NCBI RefSeq assembly: GCF_900156575.1
Contig: NZ_FTNY01000001.1
Span: forward strand, 186,001-250,000
Reading direction: 5' to 3'
Source: Chryseobacterium shigense
GTDB taxonomy: Bacteria; Bacteroidota; Bacteroidia; Flavobacteriales; Weeksellaceae
DNA length: 64,000 nt
Part shown: positions 54,790-63,617 of the stretch, one piece after another
Layout: every line of letters begins with the position of its first letter
How positions within the stretch are numbered: position 1 is the stretch's first letter
Program-made: the position numbers and the translations under genes
The notes under the pieces: model-generated
What the model was told of the DNA's origin: nothing
Database searches by the model: none
What the model saw: only the letters and a program-made list of their open reading frames with translations

Positions 54790-56088
54790 ATGCCGGGAAG
54801 TTATGGTTGTGATAAAAAACAAATTTCTTTTGGCACTTCTTTAAACACCAATCCGGTTCAGGCAACCTACAAAGTGAAGGTATCCAATGGCAGTGGATTA
54901 TTTTATGGATTTAAGGCTAATATCAACGTTCTCACTGAAAATCCAGAACTCACCGAAGTTAGTCAATGGGGAGAAATTGTTTGGCTTGAGCAATTCAACA
55001 GGGGATTTGCGAGATGTCCGAACCTTGACGTAACTGCTACAGATGCCCCAAATCTGACACAAATTAGTAATTTATCTGAAATGTTCACTTATTGTCCATC
55101 TTTGATTGGCAATAATTCATTTTCTACTTGGAATACAAGCAGCATTACCAATATGAGTGGAATGTTTAGCAGAGCAACATTATTTAATCAAAATATCGGA
55201 ACGTGGAATACGGCGGGAGTAACCAATTTTAGTGATATGTTTTCGTTGGCATCTTCTTTTAATCAAAATATTTCCAGCTGGAATACGGGGTCCGGAACCA
55301 ATTTCTCTTCAATGTTTACGTTTGCGGTAGCTTTCAACCAGCCATTAAATTCATGGAATACCTCAAATGCTACTAATTTTCGTTATGTATTTTCTAATGC
55401 TACCTCCTTTAATCAACCCCTTAATAACTGGAATACAGGTAATGTAAAAGATTTTGAGCAAATGTTTACGAATGCTAAAGCTTTTAATCAACCTATTGGA
55501 AATTGGGATGTTAGTAAAGTTAATATTTCTATTGGATTTAATATGTTTAATGGAGCTTTGAATTTTAATCAGGATATTTCTACCTGGAACATTAAGCTTC
55601 AAAACTTTCTTGACAATTCAATATATTTCGGATTAAAAAATACAGGTTTATCATGTATCAATTATAACAAATTTCTAATTGCTCTCATTAATAATCCTAC
55701 ATGGGCCAGCTCAGGAATAACATCCGGAACCATAGATGCAACAGGGCTAACCTATTCTACACCCCAAGCCATTATGGCAAGAGCCCAATTGGTTAACAAA
55801 GGTTTTAACATTATTGGAGATACGTATAACGCTGCTTGCAATGGAAGTTTATCCACAGTAGAAACTTCTGCAAAATTAAAAATTCCGGCTTATCCTAATC
55901 CTACAACAGGAGTGTTCACTGTAGAGTCTTCTGAAAACGAAGATGCTTATTTATATGACAGCACAGGTAAAGTCATTAAAAATATATCTTTGAGCAAAGG
56001 AAAAAACCAGATCGACCTTACGGGATATCCATCAGGGACCTACCTGTTAAAAGGCAATAGCACCTTTACTAAAATAGTGAAGAAATAG
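54790..56088 (+). CDS. DUF285/BspA-like repeat protein with T9SS sorting tail, lacking a signal peptide
   Basis: A 432-residue protein. Residues about 85-265 are repeats of the DUF285 type with a FNQ...W(N/D)xSxxxxxxxMF pattern (FNQPLNNWNTGNVKDFEQMF is one). Residues about 358-432 are a T9SS type A sorting domain (AYPNPTTGVFTVESSENEDA; LTGYPSGTYLLKG). The N-terminus MPGSYGCDKKQISFGTSLN has no signal peptide and starts within what is, in relatives as I remember them, the middle of a beta-rich N-terminal domain. A protein without signal peptide cannot reach the T9SS. It is probably a 5'-truncated gene, although a promoter element stands just before it. Confidence 0.8.
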   Translation: MPGSYGCDKKQISFGTSLNTNPVQATYKVKVSNGSGLFYGFKANINVLTENPELTEVSQWGEIVWLEQFNRGFARCPNLDVTATDAPNLTQISNLSEMFTYCPSLIGNNSFSTWNTSSITNMSGMFSRATLFNQNIGTWNTAGVTNFSDMFSLASSFNQNISSWNTGSGTNFSSMFTFAVAFNQPLNSWNTSNATNFRYVFSNATSFNQPLNNWNTGNVKDFEQMFTNAKAFNQPIGNWDVSKVNISIGFNMFNGALNFNQDISTWNIKLQNFLDNSIYFGLKNTGLSCINYNKFLIALINNPTWASSGITSGTIDATGLTYSTPQAIMARAQLVNKGFNIIGDTYNAACNGSLSTVETSAKLKIPAYPNPTTGVFTVESSENEDAYLYDSTGKVIKNISLSKGKNQIDLTGYPSGTYLLKGNSTFTKIVKK

Positions 56089-56136
56089 ATTGTTTTTTAA
56101 AATTTATAATTAAGCCTTTCAAATGGCTATTGATAT

Positions 56137-56175
56137 AAACAAGCTCCAAAGTCATTAGACTTTGGAGCTTGTTTA
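56137..56175 (+). terminator. Strong rho-independent terminator
   Basis: Seventeen paired bases: left arm 56137-56153 (AAACAAGCTCCAAAGTC), loop ATTA, right arm 56158-56174. It follows the DUF285 repeat gene. Confidence 0.88.
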
Positions 56176-56339
56176 TTATGACAGATATAGCTTTTATTGT
56201 TAATAAGATCAGCTAGGGTAGGCCGGTACTCTTCAGAAGATCATCAGTTTTACGATCCGTTTATTCATTTTCATTAAAATCTGGTCAAATTTCATAAAAA
56301 AGGATATTCAAAATGTTTATTTTTGGCAAAAATTAAACC

Positions 56340-57881
56340 ATGATTAAAAACTACCTCGTATCAGCTTCAATCTTAATAACTTCTCTGTTTTCCGCACAGG
56401 GTGTGGGGCTAGATCTTAATTTTGCTCAAAATGGCGTTACGCCCAGTGAGTCCACAGATCGTTTCGAAGACATAGAAGTCTCTTATAATGGAAAAATACT
56501 CATTGCTGGAGAACGACTTCAATCTACTCCTTACTACAACGGAATGGTCAAAAGATATCTGCCCAATGGTTCTGTAGATACCAGTTTCGGAACGAGCGGA
56601 GCTGCTTCTATCGACGGAGGATCTTCCCAAGGGGATATTTTTCATGCACTCAAAGAACTTCCTGACCATAAAATTTTAGCGATTGGAAAAACAGATACTG
56701 CAGCAGGAATGTTCAATTACAATTATAACCTGTTTATGGTAAGACTAAATGAAGATGGAACATTGGACACCACATTTGGGAACAACGGTAAAGTTGTAAT
56801 GAATCTGGGAACCAACTATGACAACGGAAAAAAAATATTCATAGATAGCGCAGGAAGAATCGTGATTTTTGCAGACAAAGATGCTGTTAGTGAAGCTTAT
56901 CAGTACACGAGGGGAGTAGTGATGAGATTTTCACCTAATGGTACTTTAGACCCTACTTTTGCCCAAAGTGGAATTCTTGAAATCAATCCTACGTATTATT
57001 CCAAACTTAATGATCTTGTTTTTTTAAATGACGGATCCATGCTTATCGGCGGTTCTTACGGATATGATTCCAATGATACGTATAACAGGGATATGTTTAT
57101 CCATAAGATTGATGAAAATGGAAATTTTGTCAATTCATTCGGAACCAATGGCATCAAAATACTGGATATGGAAAATTCCGGAGACTTCCTTTCCAAAATA
57201 GATGTACTTCCGGACGGTAAGATACAATTGATTTCAGCGGCATTGAGTTTCGGACCAAAATCAACCTACGTATCCAGACTTAATCCAGATGGAAGCTACG
57301 ATACGACTTATAAAAATAGCGGAAAATATGTACCCAATACCAATATTCCTAATCATAATAAGTTGTGGGGAGGAAATGTATTGATTTTACCTGATGGAAA
57401 TTATCTTCTTTGCAGCTCTTCGCAATGGACGGTTGTACAAAACGGAAATTATGATTTTGTGATGGTTGGATTATTACAAAACGGTGAAAGAAACAATGCT
57501 TTTAATAGTACAGGAAGCTATGCCAGAGAAATATCAAATGCCCATGAATATCTTTACAGCCAACACCTTACGCCTGATGGTGGAGTTTATTTTATAGATC
57601 AATACAGACTTTATAAATTTACCAATACCTATACATTAGGCCTTTCTGAGGTTATCTCTAGTAAAAATTTAACCATTTATCCTAATCCGGCACAAAACGT
57701 CATTCATTTGGATACAAATAAAAGAGTCCTGGACATCCAGATTATCAACATCAACGGACAAATCATAAGAACAGTAAAAGATAGTAAGCAAGTGGAGATC
57801 CGGGATTTATCTTCCGGAAATTACTTTCTGAAAATATCTCTTGAAAAAGAAATTGTTACTTTAAAATTTATAAAGCAATAA
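56340..57881 (+). CDS. T9SS-secreted delta-60 repeat protein
   Basis: A 513-residue exported protein. Signal peptide MIKNYLVSASILITSLFSA. It is followed by at least six repeats of the delta-60 type, each with an (N/D)-G-(T/S)-(L/Y)-D-x-(S/T)-F or related core (RLNEDGTLDTTFGNNGKVVM; RFSPNGTLDPTFAQSG), which likely build a beta-propeller. Residues about 440-513 are a type A T9SS sorting domain (IYPNPAQNVIHLD; IRDLSSGNYFLKISLE). A surface or adhesin role is inferred. It is monocistronic, with its own terminator. Confidence 0.9.
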   Translation: MIKNYLVSASILITSLFSAQGVGLDLNFAQNGVTPSESTDRFEDIEVSYNGKILIAGERLQSTPYYNGMVKRYLPNGSVDTSFGTSGAASIDGGSSQGDIFHALKELPDHKILAIGKTDTAAGMFNYNYNLFMVRLNEDGTLDTTFGNNGKVVMNLGTNYDNGKKIFIDSAGRIVIFADKDAVSEAYQYTRGVVMRFSPNGTLDPTFAQSGILEINPTYYSKLNDLVFLNDGSMLIGGSYGYDSNDTYNRDMFIHKIDENGNFVNSFGTNGIKILDMENSGDFLSKIDVLPDGKIQLISAALSFGPKSTYVSRLNPDGSYDTTYKNSGKYVPNTNIPNHNKLWGGNVLILPDGNYLLCSSSQWTVVQNGNYDFVMVGLLQNGERNNAFNSTGSYAREISNAHEYLYSQHLTPDGGVYFIDQYRLYKFTNTYTLGLSEVISSKNLTIYPNPAQNVIHLDTNKRVLDIQIININGQIIRTVKDSKQVEIRDLSSGNYFLKISLEKEIVTLKFIKQ

Positions 57882-57888
57882 AGAAAAG

Positions 57889-57920
57889 AAGGTTGGATAA
57901 TTTAATATCCAACCTTTTTT
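57889..57920 (+). terminator. Rho-independent terminator
   Basis: AAGGTTGGATA (57889-57899) pairs with TATCCAACCTT (57906-57916), loop ATTTAA, then a T-run. Confidence 0.92.
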
Positions 57921-58159
57921 ATTGATGATCAGATCAAGCAGTAGTGGTAAAGTATTGGGCCTTTGCCTGATTCTAGTTTTTAAAAGAAAGAGCTATTAAT
58001 GCTTTATTAATGCTTAATAGATAGGATGTATTCCAAAGGAAATTTCCAGGCCGCGCTATAGCATCATCAAAACTCAAATATTATTCTATTTAACATAATA
58101 TAAATTATAGGACTTTTATAATATTACTGGAATAGAGCACTCTACGGCTCCAGAATCTA

Positions 58160-58753
58160 TTATTTTCCCCATTTTCCTTCCAGATATTCTTTAACGACTT
58201 CTGAGAACTCTTGCTTGGTCATATACTGGTCCAGAAAGTTTTCCAGGCTTCCTTCATTCTCGATTTCGCCAAAATAGCTTTCATGATCCGTACTGTAGAC
58301 CGTTGGATTATTTGGGTCAGGATCTGTGATGCATACAAAATAATGATCCGGATATCCGTAAGAATAAAATATACAAATGAATTCCATTTCTGAGCCCTGT
58401 ACAGTTTCCCTGATTTCCGATTCCTCTACAAATCCTTCAAGCTCTCCAAAATCTTCTGAATCTCTTTTAAACGGTGTAAAAAGCCAGTCCTTATAAATAT
58501 CCTGTCCATAGAAATGGTCGTGATCTGAAAAATAATGCTCCAGCAGATGATTATAAAAAATGTCTTTGTGGCTGCTGTAAAGCGCCTTGTTATTCTCGTA
58601 AAACTGATCAATTCCGTACACATCCCATTCTTTATCATACAAGTGATGCCTGAATTGGATGCTCTGCCAGTTTTCGACAAAGCTTTTATCTGAGCTTACC
58701 CCGTCAGTATTTCCTCCTAAAATGTTTAGTTTTTCTAATATCTTCGTATACAT
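58160..58753 (-). CDS. Acidic hypothetical protein, possibly SUKH-like
   Basis: A 197-residue soluble acidic protein rich in Asp, Glu, His and Tyr. The C-terminal third (CITDPDPNNPTVYSTDHESY, then GSLENFLDQYMTKQEF) resembles the end of SMI1/KNR4 (SUKH) domains, many of which are immunity proteins of toxin systems. The family assignment is weak. It is followed upstream on the same strand by another small acidic protein, 23 bp away. No toxin gene is recognisable beside them. Confidence 0.65.
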   Translation of the reverse strand: MYTKILEKLNILGGNTDGVSSDKSFVENWQSIQFRHHLYDKEWDVYGIDQFYENNKALYSSHKDIFYNHLLEHYFSDHDHFYGQDIYKDWLFTPFKRDSEDFGELEGFVEESEIRETVQGSEMEFICIFYSYGYPDHYFVCITDPDPNNPTVYSTDHESYFGEIENEGSLENFLDQYMTKQEFSEVVKEYLEGKWGK

Positions 58754-58776
58754 TATGTTAAATTAAATAGATTAAC

Positions 58777-59310
58777 TTATTTACAATCAGCATGATAACA
58801 TCCATCGTTCCACAGTATTTCGGTTGTTTCATGTTGACTATATTCAAAATAATTCCCGTTTTTATCTTTATTTCTCTGGAATAATTTAGGATTAAATTTC
58901 TTAAAATTCAGCTTCAAAAACTGATAATAATACCCATTTCCAAAGCATACATTGCTGTAAAACTGTGTTTCAAAACTCTTTCCGTCCGGTAATTCAAACG
59001 TTTTCAGTCTTCGTACGATCTCAGACAATTCATCTTTTGTCATATTTTCAGCAACAACAGGATCCGGTAAAGCAATATCAAAGGCTAAATTCTCCGCTCC
59101 GTCGGCCTCCCACCACTCCCAGAGGTTAAATCGTGACATCTCCTTCCCTGTCATCTCATGCAGTTTGTCCTCGAGCTTTTGATAGGCTGATTGATCTTCA
59201 TCTCCCTGTTCATCACAATAATCCGTATACGCTAAAATAAGCTGAAGAACTTCCGGATACCGTTTTTCTGCAGTATCAAAATCCGGTTCAATGTCTTTTC
59301 GTAATTCCAT
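58777..59310 (-). CDS. Acidic hypothetical protein
   Basis: A 177-residue soluble protein. AEKRYPEVLQLILAYTDYCD and RFNLWEWWEADGAENLAFDI are its clearest segments; it ends in a Cys/His cluster (WNDGCYHADCK). There is no signal peptide. I do not recognise the family. It shares a transcript with the SUKH-like protein and may be a related immunity-type protein (inference from size, acidity and pairing). Confidence 0.6.
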   Translation of the reverse strand: MELRKDIEPDFDTAEKRYPEVLQLILAYTDYCDEQGDEDQSAYQKLEDKLHEMTGKEMSRFNLWEWWEADGAENLAFDIALPDPVVAENMTKDELSEIVRRLKTFELPDGKSFETQFYSNVCFGNGYYYQFLKLNFKKFNPKLFQRNKDKNGNYFEYSQHETTEILWNDGCYHADCK

Positions 59311-59577
59311 ATAATATGATCTGGACTGGAAAAATCCCAGCCTGCACTAAATTACGTATTTTTGATGCAGTCCTTGTCTTCATCTCAAAGGTTTTGGCTA
59401 TATTTGATGCCTATACGATAAGATATGAACCACGCAAGCTGTTTGCCTCCTCCAGGATTATAATATTTTCAAATTCATTTGAAGTATGCTTATGCCGTTA
59501 AGCTTTTACCGGCCTGGCCGTCGTTGCTTCAAATTCTGACAAAAAATATTAATTCAAATCTTTACAGTTCATTCTCA

Positions 59578-60447
59578 ATGAAAAAATCATATGTAGTATT
59601 ACATCTGGCCGTTATCCTGGCTGGATTTACAGGCGTGTTCGGAAAACTCATCTCACTCAATGAAGGATTGCTGGTCTGGTACAGGCTATTATTTTCCTCG
59701 GTCATTTTATTCGTCATTTTAAAACTGCTGAGAATCCCGTATAAAATTTCTTTACAGGAAAAAGGACGTATAATGAAAGCTGGGCTGCTTATTACTATGC
59801 ACTGGCTTTTCTTCTATGCCAGCATCAAATACGCTACTATTTCAATTGGTGTAGTCTGCTACTGCCTGACCAGTTTTTTTACGGCAGTATTCAAACCTTT
59901 AATCGATAAAGAAAAATTCAAAATCTCAGAAATGCTTCTCAGTGCCTTTACACTGGTGGGAATCAGTCTGATCTTTCATTTTGATACCTCTTATCAACTT
60001 GGAATTATTTTAGGAGTCATTTCCTCCGCGTTTGGAGCACTCTACACGATTTATAATAATCGGCTGGTCAGGCACTTTGATACCAAAGTTATCAACTTTT
60101 ACCAGATGATAGCCGGAACTTTGGGTCTTGGAGCGTTTTTGCCCGTGTATCTCCTCATTTTCCCGGCAGATAGCATAGTACCTGACTTGAAAAACACCGC
60201 TTATTTGGGCATTTTAGCTCTTTTTTGTACGGTAGGACTATATGTGGCTTTTGCAGAGGTTTTAAAGAAAATTCCGGCCTTCACCGTGAACTTAACGTTC
60301 AACCTGGAACCTGTTTATGCTATCATTATGGCATTCTTATTTTTCGGCGAAAGTAAAGAAGTGAGTCTGCCATTTTATATAGGAATTTCTTTGATCATCG
60401 CTTCAGTTATTTTACAAACACTGATTTCAATCCGGAAAAAAGGATAA
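59578..60447 (+). CDS. EamA/DMT-family transporter
   Basis: A 289-residue inner-membrane protein with ten hydrophobic helices, two EamA repeats (LVWYRLLFSSVILFVILKLL in the first; VNLTFNLEPVYAIIMAFLFF in the second). The start at 59578 (MKKSYVVLHLAVILAG) is preferred to 59479, since the family begins at the first helix. Members export amino acids or metabolites or act as flippases. The substrate is unknown. Confidence 0.9.
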   Translation: MKKSYVVLHLAVILAGFTGVFGKLISLNEGLLVWYRLLFSSVILFVILKLLRIPYKISLQEKGRIMKAGLLITMHWLFFYASIKYATISIGVVCYCLTSFFTAVFKPLIDKEKFKISEMLLSAFTLVGISLIFHFDTSYQLGIILGVISSAFGALYTIYNNRLVRHFDTKVINFYQMIAGTLGLGAFLPVYLLIFPADSIVPDLKNTAYLGILALFCTVGLYVAFAEVLKKIPAFTVNLTFNLEPVYAIIMAFLFFGESKEVSLPFYIGISLIIASVILQTLISIRKKG

Positions 60448-60464
60448 ATTCATCCATTGAAACG

Positions 60465-60499
60465 AAGCGCGGAGACTATATACAATCTCCGCGCTTTTT
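60465..60499 (+). terminator. Rho-independent terminator
   Basis: AAGCGCGGAGA (60465-60475) pairs with TCTCCGCGCTT (60486-60496), loop of ten bases, then a T-run. Confidence 0.92.
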
Positions 60500-60609
60500 A
60501 TTTAGACAAAATATAAATCACCTGTTTGTGATATTTAATAAATTCAATCATCTCCGATTTTATTCAGTAGCTTTATACAAACTATTTCCTAAAAACAATC
60601 CATTAAATC

Positions 60610-61422
60610 ATGAACTATCAAACCTTCCAACCCCGTCCGGAACTCTCCTCACTGATCAAATGTTACTGGACGCTGGAAAGCCCTGAAGAAGAAATTCCCC
60701 AGCAGCAAACCATTGTTCCCGACGGCTGTATGGAAATGATCTTTCATTACGGTGACCTCTATAAACAATATATGGATGATGGCCAGGCGGTAGTCCAGCC
60801 AAGAAGCTGTGTTTTTGGGCAACTGACGCAACCTCTCGTTATAGAGCCTACAGGCACCACTGGAATGTTCTCCGTCCGTTTTCAGCATGAAGGATTTATT
60901 CCATTTGCTACTATTCCCATAAAAGAAATGGATGACAAAGCCATTCCCCTCGATAGATTATTCGGAGAAGACGGAACTGAACTCGAAAAGAATATGCTGC
61001 AATCCAAAACCGCAGAAGAAAAAATACGCACAGTTGAAGAATTTCTGCTCAAAAAACTGGATGCTGATGCTATTGATAGAATGGTACAGTCCACAATAGA
61101 TACCATCCTTACCGCCAATGGCCAGATCTCTATAGCTGAACTTTCCAGACAGACCAACATCAACCGCAGGCAAATCGAGAGGAAAATCTCTTCTGCTGTA
61201 GGCCTCAGTCCCAAACAGCTTTCCAAAACCATCAGGCTTCAAACCACTCTAAAACTTCTGCTCAGTAAAGAATTTACTACCCTTACCGCTCTCGCTCACG
61301 AATCCGAGTACTATGATCAGGCTCATTTTATAAAGGATTTTAAAGAATTCACCGGGCTGACTCCTAAAGAATTCTACGGTGAACATCTGAAAATGTCTTT
61401 ACTTTTTTTCGGCACAGATTAG
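60610..61422 (+). CDS. AraC-family regulator (DUF6597-like N-terminus)
   Basis: A 270-residue regulator. The N-terminal part (LIKCYWTLESPEEEIPQQQT, PDGCMEMIFHYGDLY) is typical of the DUF6597 sensing domain. The C-terminal helix-turn-helix pair is SIAELSRQTNINRRQIERKI and LTALAHESEYYDQAHFIKDF, then FKEFTGLTPKEFYGE. The small DUF6265-like gene follows 66 bp later. The target is unknown and the effector cannot be inferred. Confidence 0.9.
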   Translation: MNYQTFQPRPELSSLIKCYWTLESPEEEIPQQQTIVPDGCMEMIFHYGDLYKQYMDDGQAVVQPRSCVFGQLTQPLVIEPTGTTGMFSVRFQHEGFIPFATIPIKEMDDKAIPLDRLFGEDGTELEKNMLQSKTAEEKIRTVEEFLLKKLDADAIDRMVQSTIDTILTANGQISIAELSRQTNINRRQIERKISSAVGLSPKQLSKTIRLQTTLKLLLSKEFTTLTALAHESEYYDQAHFIKDFKEFTGLTPKEFYGEHLKMSLLFFGTD

Positions 61423-61488
61423 AACTGTCGCATTTTTACAATTTTAGACTGAATCATATCCGGAACTTTGTCTTCATCATAAATAATC

Positions 61489-61968
61489 ATGACAATGAAA
61501 ACAAAACTGATTCTCTCGGCTATCGTTCTGGCCATACTCTGTGCCTGGACTATACAACAAAATGAGATTAAAAAATTAGAATGGCTCCTTGGTACATGGG
61601 AAACCAAAACACCAAAAGGAAGCCTCTATGAAACCTGGACCCGAAAAAACCACACTGAATTTCAGGCAAAAAGCTATTACCTGAATAAAAAAGACACCGT
61701 CATGTTTGAATTTGTACGGTTGGTGGAAAAAGACAGAACGCTACATTATATGGTCACTGTCAAAGGTGAACATCATGAAGTACCGGTTGATTTTGTGTCA
61801 ACACCTGCCTCAAATCCCACTTCCCTTGTATTTGAAAATCAGGAGAACGATTTTCCACAAACCATCACGTACAAACAGATCCGCAAAGATTCTTTATTTG
61901 CCGAAATTTCCGGGATGATGAATGGAAAACTGGTCAAGCAGGCATTTCCGATGAAAAAGATAAAATAA
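61489..61968 (+). CDS. DUF6265-like exported protein
   Basis: A 159-residue protein with an N-terminal hydrophobic segment (KTKLILSAIVLAILCAW) that acts as signal or anchor. IKKLEWLLGTWETKTPKGSL and NDFPQTITYKQIRKDSLF, with a beta-rich lipocalin-like pattern, match the family I know as DUF6265. The start may be 61489 or the next ATG at 61495. It could bind a small lipophilic ligand. Function unknown. Confidence 0.8.
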   Translation: MTMKTKLILSAIVLAILCAWTIQQNEIKKLEWLLGTWETKTPKGSLYETWTRKNHTEFQAKSYYLNKKDTVMFEFVRLVEKDRTLHYMVTVKGEHHEVPVDFVSTPASNPTSLVFENQENDFPQTITYKQIRKDSLFAEISGMMNGKLVKQAFPMKKIK

Positions 61969-62517
61969 ATGGTCATCACGATAGGTTTGGTATTTCTATA
62001 AAGCTATACAATGTATTGATTGTAACCGATGATTGAAATAATTTCCCTTCATTTATCTTTTGGTTGATCCAATTATTTAATACATTTGCAGTCATTAAAC
62101 AAAACACTTTTCAGTGTGTTAATGAAAAGCCAATACCTACCTTAGTGAAAAAGCAGAAAAGTATCGCCGTTTTTATGACCGTATTCCATATATTTTTGGA
62201 TAGACATTTTTGTAAAGAAAAAAACAAGAACTCCTTCTTAAATCTTAAGAGGCGGATGCTACCTTAAACAGTTGAAAAACAGATATTGTGTTATAAATAA
62301 AAGAATATGATCTCTCGCGAATCAGGTAAGTTCATGTGCCTATCCAAAATAGTAAAGCGTTAAACAAAATTCTAGACTAAACCATTAAGAATAGATTAAG
62401 CTGTTAAGAGGATTAAGGGAATATCTAAAGACATTCATGAAGTACAATGCTTCATTTGAATATATTTGAACCTTAATTTTATCTGAAACTAACCCTTCTT
62501 AATGGTTTAAAAAGCAT
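61969..62517. other. Long spacer with a promoter but no recognisable gene
   Basis: A 549-bp region. It holds the consensus promoter at 62060-62088 and a small ACACT-TTTC-AGTGT hairpin just downstream. Open frames after the promoter are short; the longest, ending at 62267, begins before the transcription start and has no family likeness. The rest is A+T-rich. I see no terminator of the usual type. It may encode a small RNA. Confidence 0.5.
62060..62088 (+). promoter_or_regulatory. Consensus promoter without an assigned gene
   Basis: TTG at 62060-62062, 18 bases, then TACATTTG at 62081-62088, an exact match to TTG-N17-23-TAnnTTTG. Transcription would start near 62094. Confidence 0.7.
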
Positions 62518-62745
62518 TTATGATTCGTACTGTACTTCCCTTTCCAGGATAATCTGGTTTCTGCTTACGGTAACCAATATCTTATCTCCCGCCTGAAAAC
62601 CGCATTGCTGTACCCACTTCCCTGCAATTCTTATTTCCGGGAAGTACACTATTTTACCATACGATCTTGAAAATGATTTGAGAAAAACCGTAAGGTTACG
62701 ACTGCGCAGTTCATTATATTTGCTGCTGTTTATTCTTCTTTTCAT
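62518..62745 (-). CDS. symE: SymE-like type I toxin
   Basis: A 75-residue protein. Residues 32-70 (VYFPEIRIAGKWVQQCGFQA, then GDKILVTVSRNQIIL) match the SymE domain, an AbrB-derived fold that in E. coli is an SOS-induced nucleoid-associated or RNA-cleaving toxin held in check by an antisense RNA, SymR. The N-terminus is basic (MKRRINSSKYNELRSRNL). The antisense RNA would be expected on the plus strand over 62700-62800; I could not identify its promoter. It is divergent from an XRE regulator. Confidence 0.85.
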   Translation of the reverse strand: MKRRINSSKYNELRSRNLTVFLKSFSRSYGKIVYFPEIRIAGKWVQQCGFQAGDKILVTVSRNQIILEREVQYES

Positions 62746-62882
62746 ATTTGTTTTTTTTCAGCAAATCAAAACATAATCAGGAGGATATACCAGTTGAGGA
62801 CAGAATAATTTATTTAGAAAAAGGAATATTTTAGAATAGTATTTATTTTAAAACGGACCTTTATTTTTTTGTTCTAAAGCTT

Positions 62883-62890
62883 TATATTTG
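62883..62890 (+). promoter_or_regulatory. -7 promoter element (TATATTTG)
   Basis: Exact TAnnTTTG match six bases before the first possible start of the XRE gene, which makes a leaderless transcript or the ATG at 62911 likely. Confidence 0.45.
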
Positions 62891-62895
62891 TTATT

Positions 62896-63306
62896 ATGAT
62901 TGACACAGATATGCAAAATAAAAAAATACATCAGGGTAGAAATATCAAGCGTTTCCGTGAAATGCTGGGAATCAAACAGGAAGCATTAGCTTTTGAGCTG
63001 GGTGATGACTGGAACCAAAAGAAAATCTCCCTTTTAGAGCAAAAAGAAATGGTAGAATCCGATATCTTAGCCCAAGTTGCTAAAATTCTGAAAGTTCCTG
63101 CGGAAGCGATTGAAAATTTTGACGAGGAGCAGGCGGTGAATATTATTTCTAATACATTTACAAGTAACGATACATCAACTTTAAATGCAGTAAATATTCA
63201 GCCTACTTTTAACCCTCTTGATAAAATGGTTGAGCTTTATGAGCGCATGCTTCAGCAACAGAAGGAAATGATTGAGAAGCTGGAGAGGTTGTTGGAAAAA
63301 AAATAA
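62896..63306 (+). CDS. XRE-family DNA-binding protein with coiled-coil tail
   Basis: A 136-residue protein; an in-frame ATG at 62911 (MQNKKIHQGRNIKRFREMLG) may be the true start given the promoter position. The helix-turn-helix runs from about residue 12 to 70 (MLGIKQEALAFELGDDWNQK; ILAQVAKILKVPAEAIENF). A Thr/Asn-rich linker and a C-terminal coiled coil (LYERMLQQQKEMIEKLERLL) follow. Proteins of this type are frequent in Chryseobacterium, with no known target. It is divergent from the SymE-like toxin gene, 150 bp apart. Confidence 0.87.
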   Translation: MIDTDMQNKKIHQGRNIKRFREMLGIKQEALAFELGDDWNQKKISLLEQKEMVESDILAQVAKILKVPAEAIENFDEEQAVNIISNTFTSNDTSTLNAVNIQPTFNPLDKMVELYERMLQQQKEMIEKLERLLEKK

Positions 63307-63617
63307 CATTGACTTGATCTAAACAACCTGATAATCAACGTTGACATTGCTTTTCAATAGTCTCGAAGCAAAAAGCATTTAGTAATATCTACGATAAGTC
63401 TTCATTATCAATTAAGAAGAACAAAATAAATATTCATAAAGGTGAGATTTGAAAAACCATCCCGGTCAAGGAGTATTCCCGTGCAATAAAGCTGTACATC
63501 AAAATCAGTGCGAATGAGTATTTGTGAAATGGTCTTGAGATGAAAGGTGGAACTTCTGACTACTTTGAGAAAGGAGTAGAAATATGGTTTTGGTTTTTGA
63601 TTTAAAATTCATGTGCT
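63307..63617. other. Intergenic region
   Basis: 311 bp without a supportable gene. A short stretch around 63440-63600 can be read as peptide-like text in one frame but is broken by stop codons. No palindrome or promoter match was found. Confidence 0.4.

Noticed and set aside
62064..62267. 67-codon open frame in the spacer before the SymE-like gene
   Set aside because: Its start lies inside the promoter (before the expected transcription start) and the translation has no known motif.
63440..63600. Peptide-like reading with internal stops upstream of the last lipoprotein
   Set aside because: Could be a gene remnant, but the frame is broken and I recognise no family; too weak to call a pseudogene.
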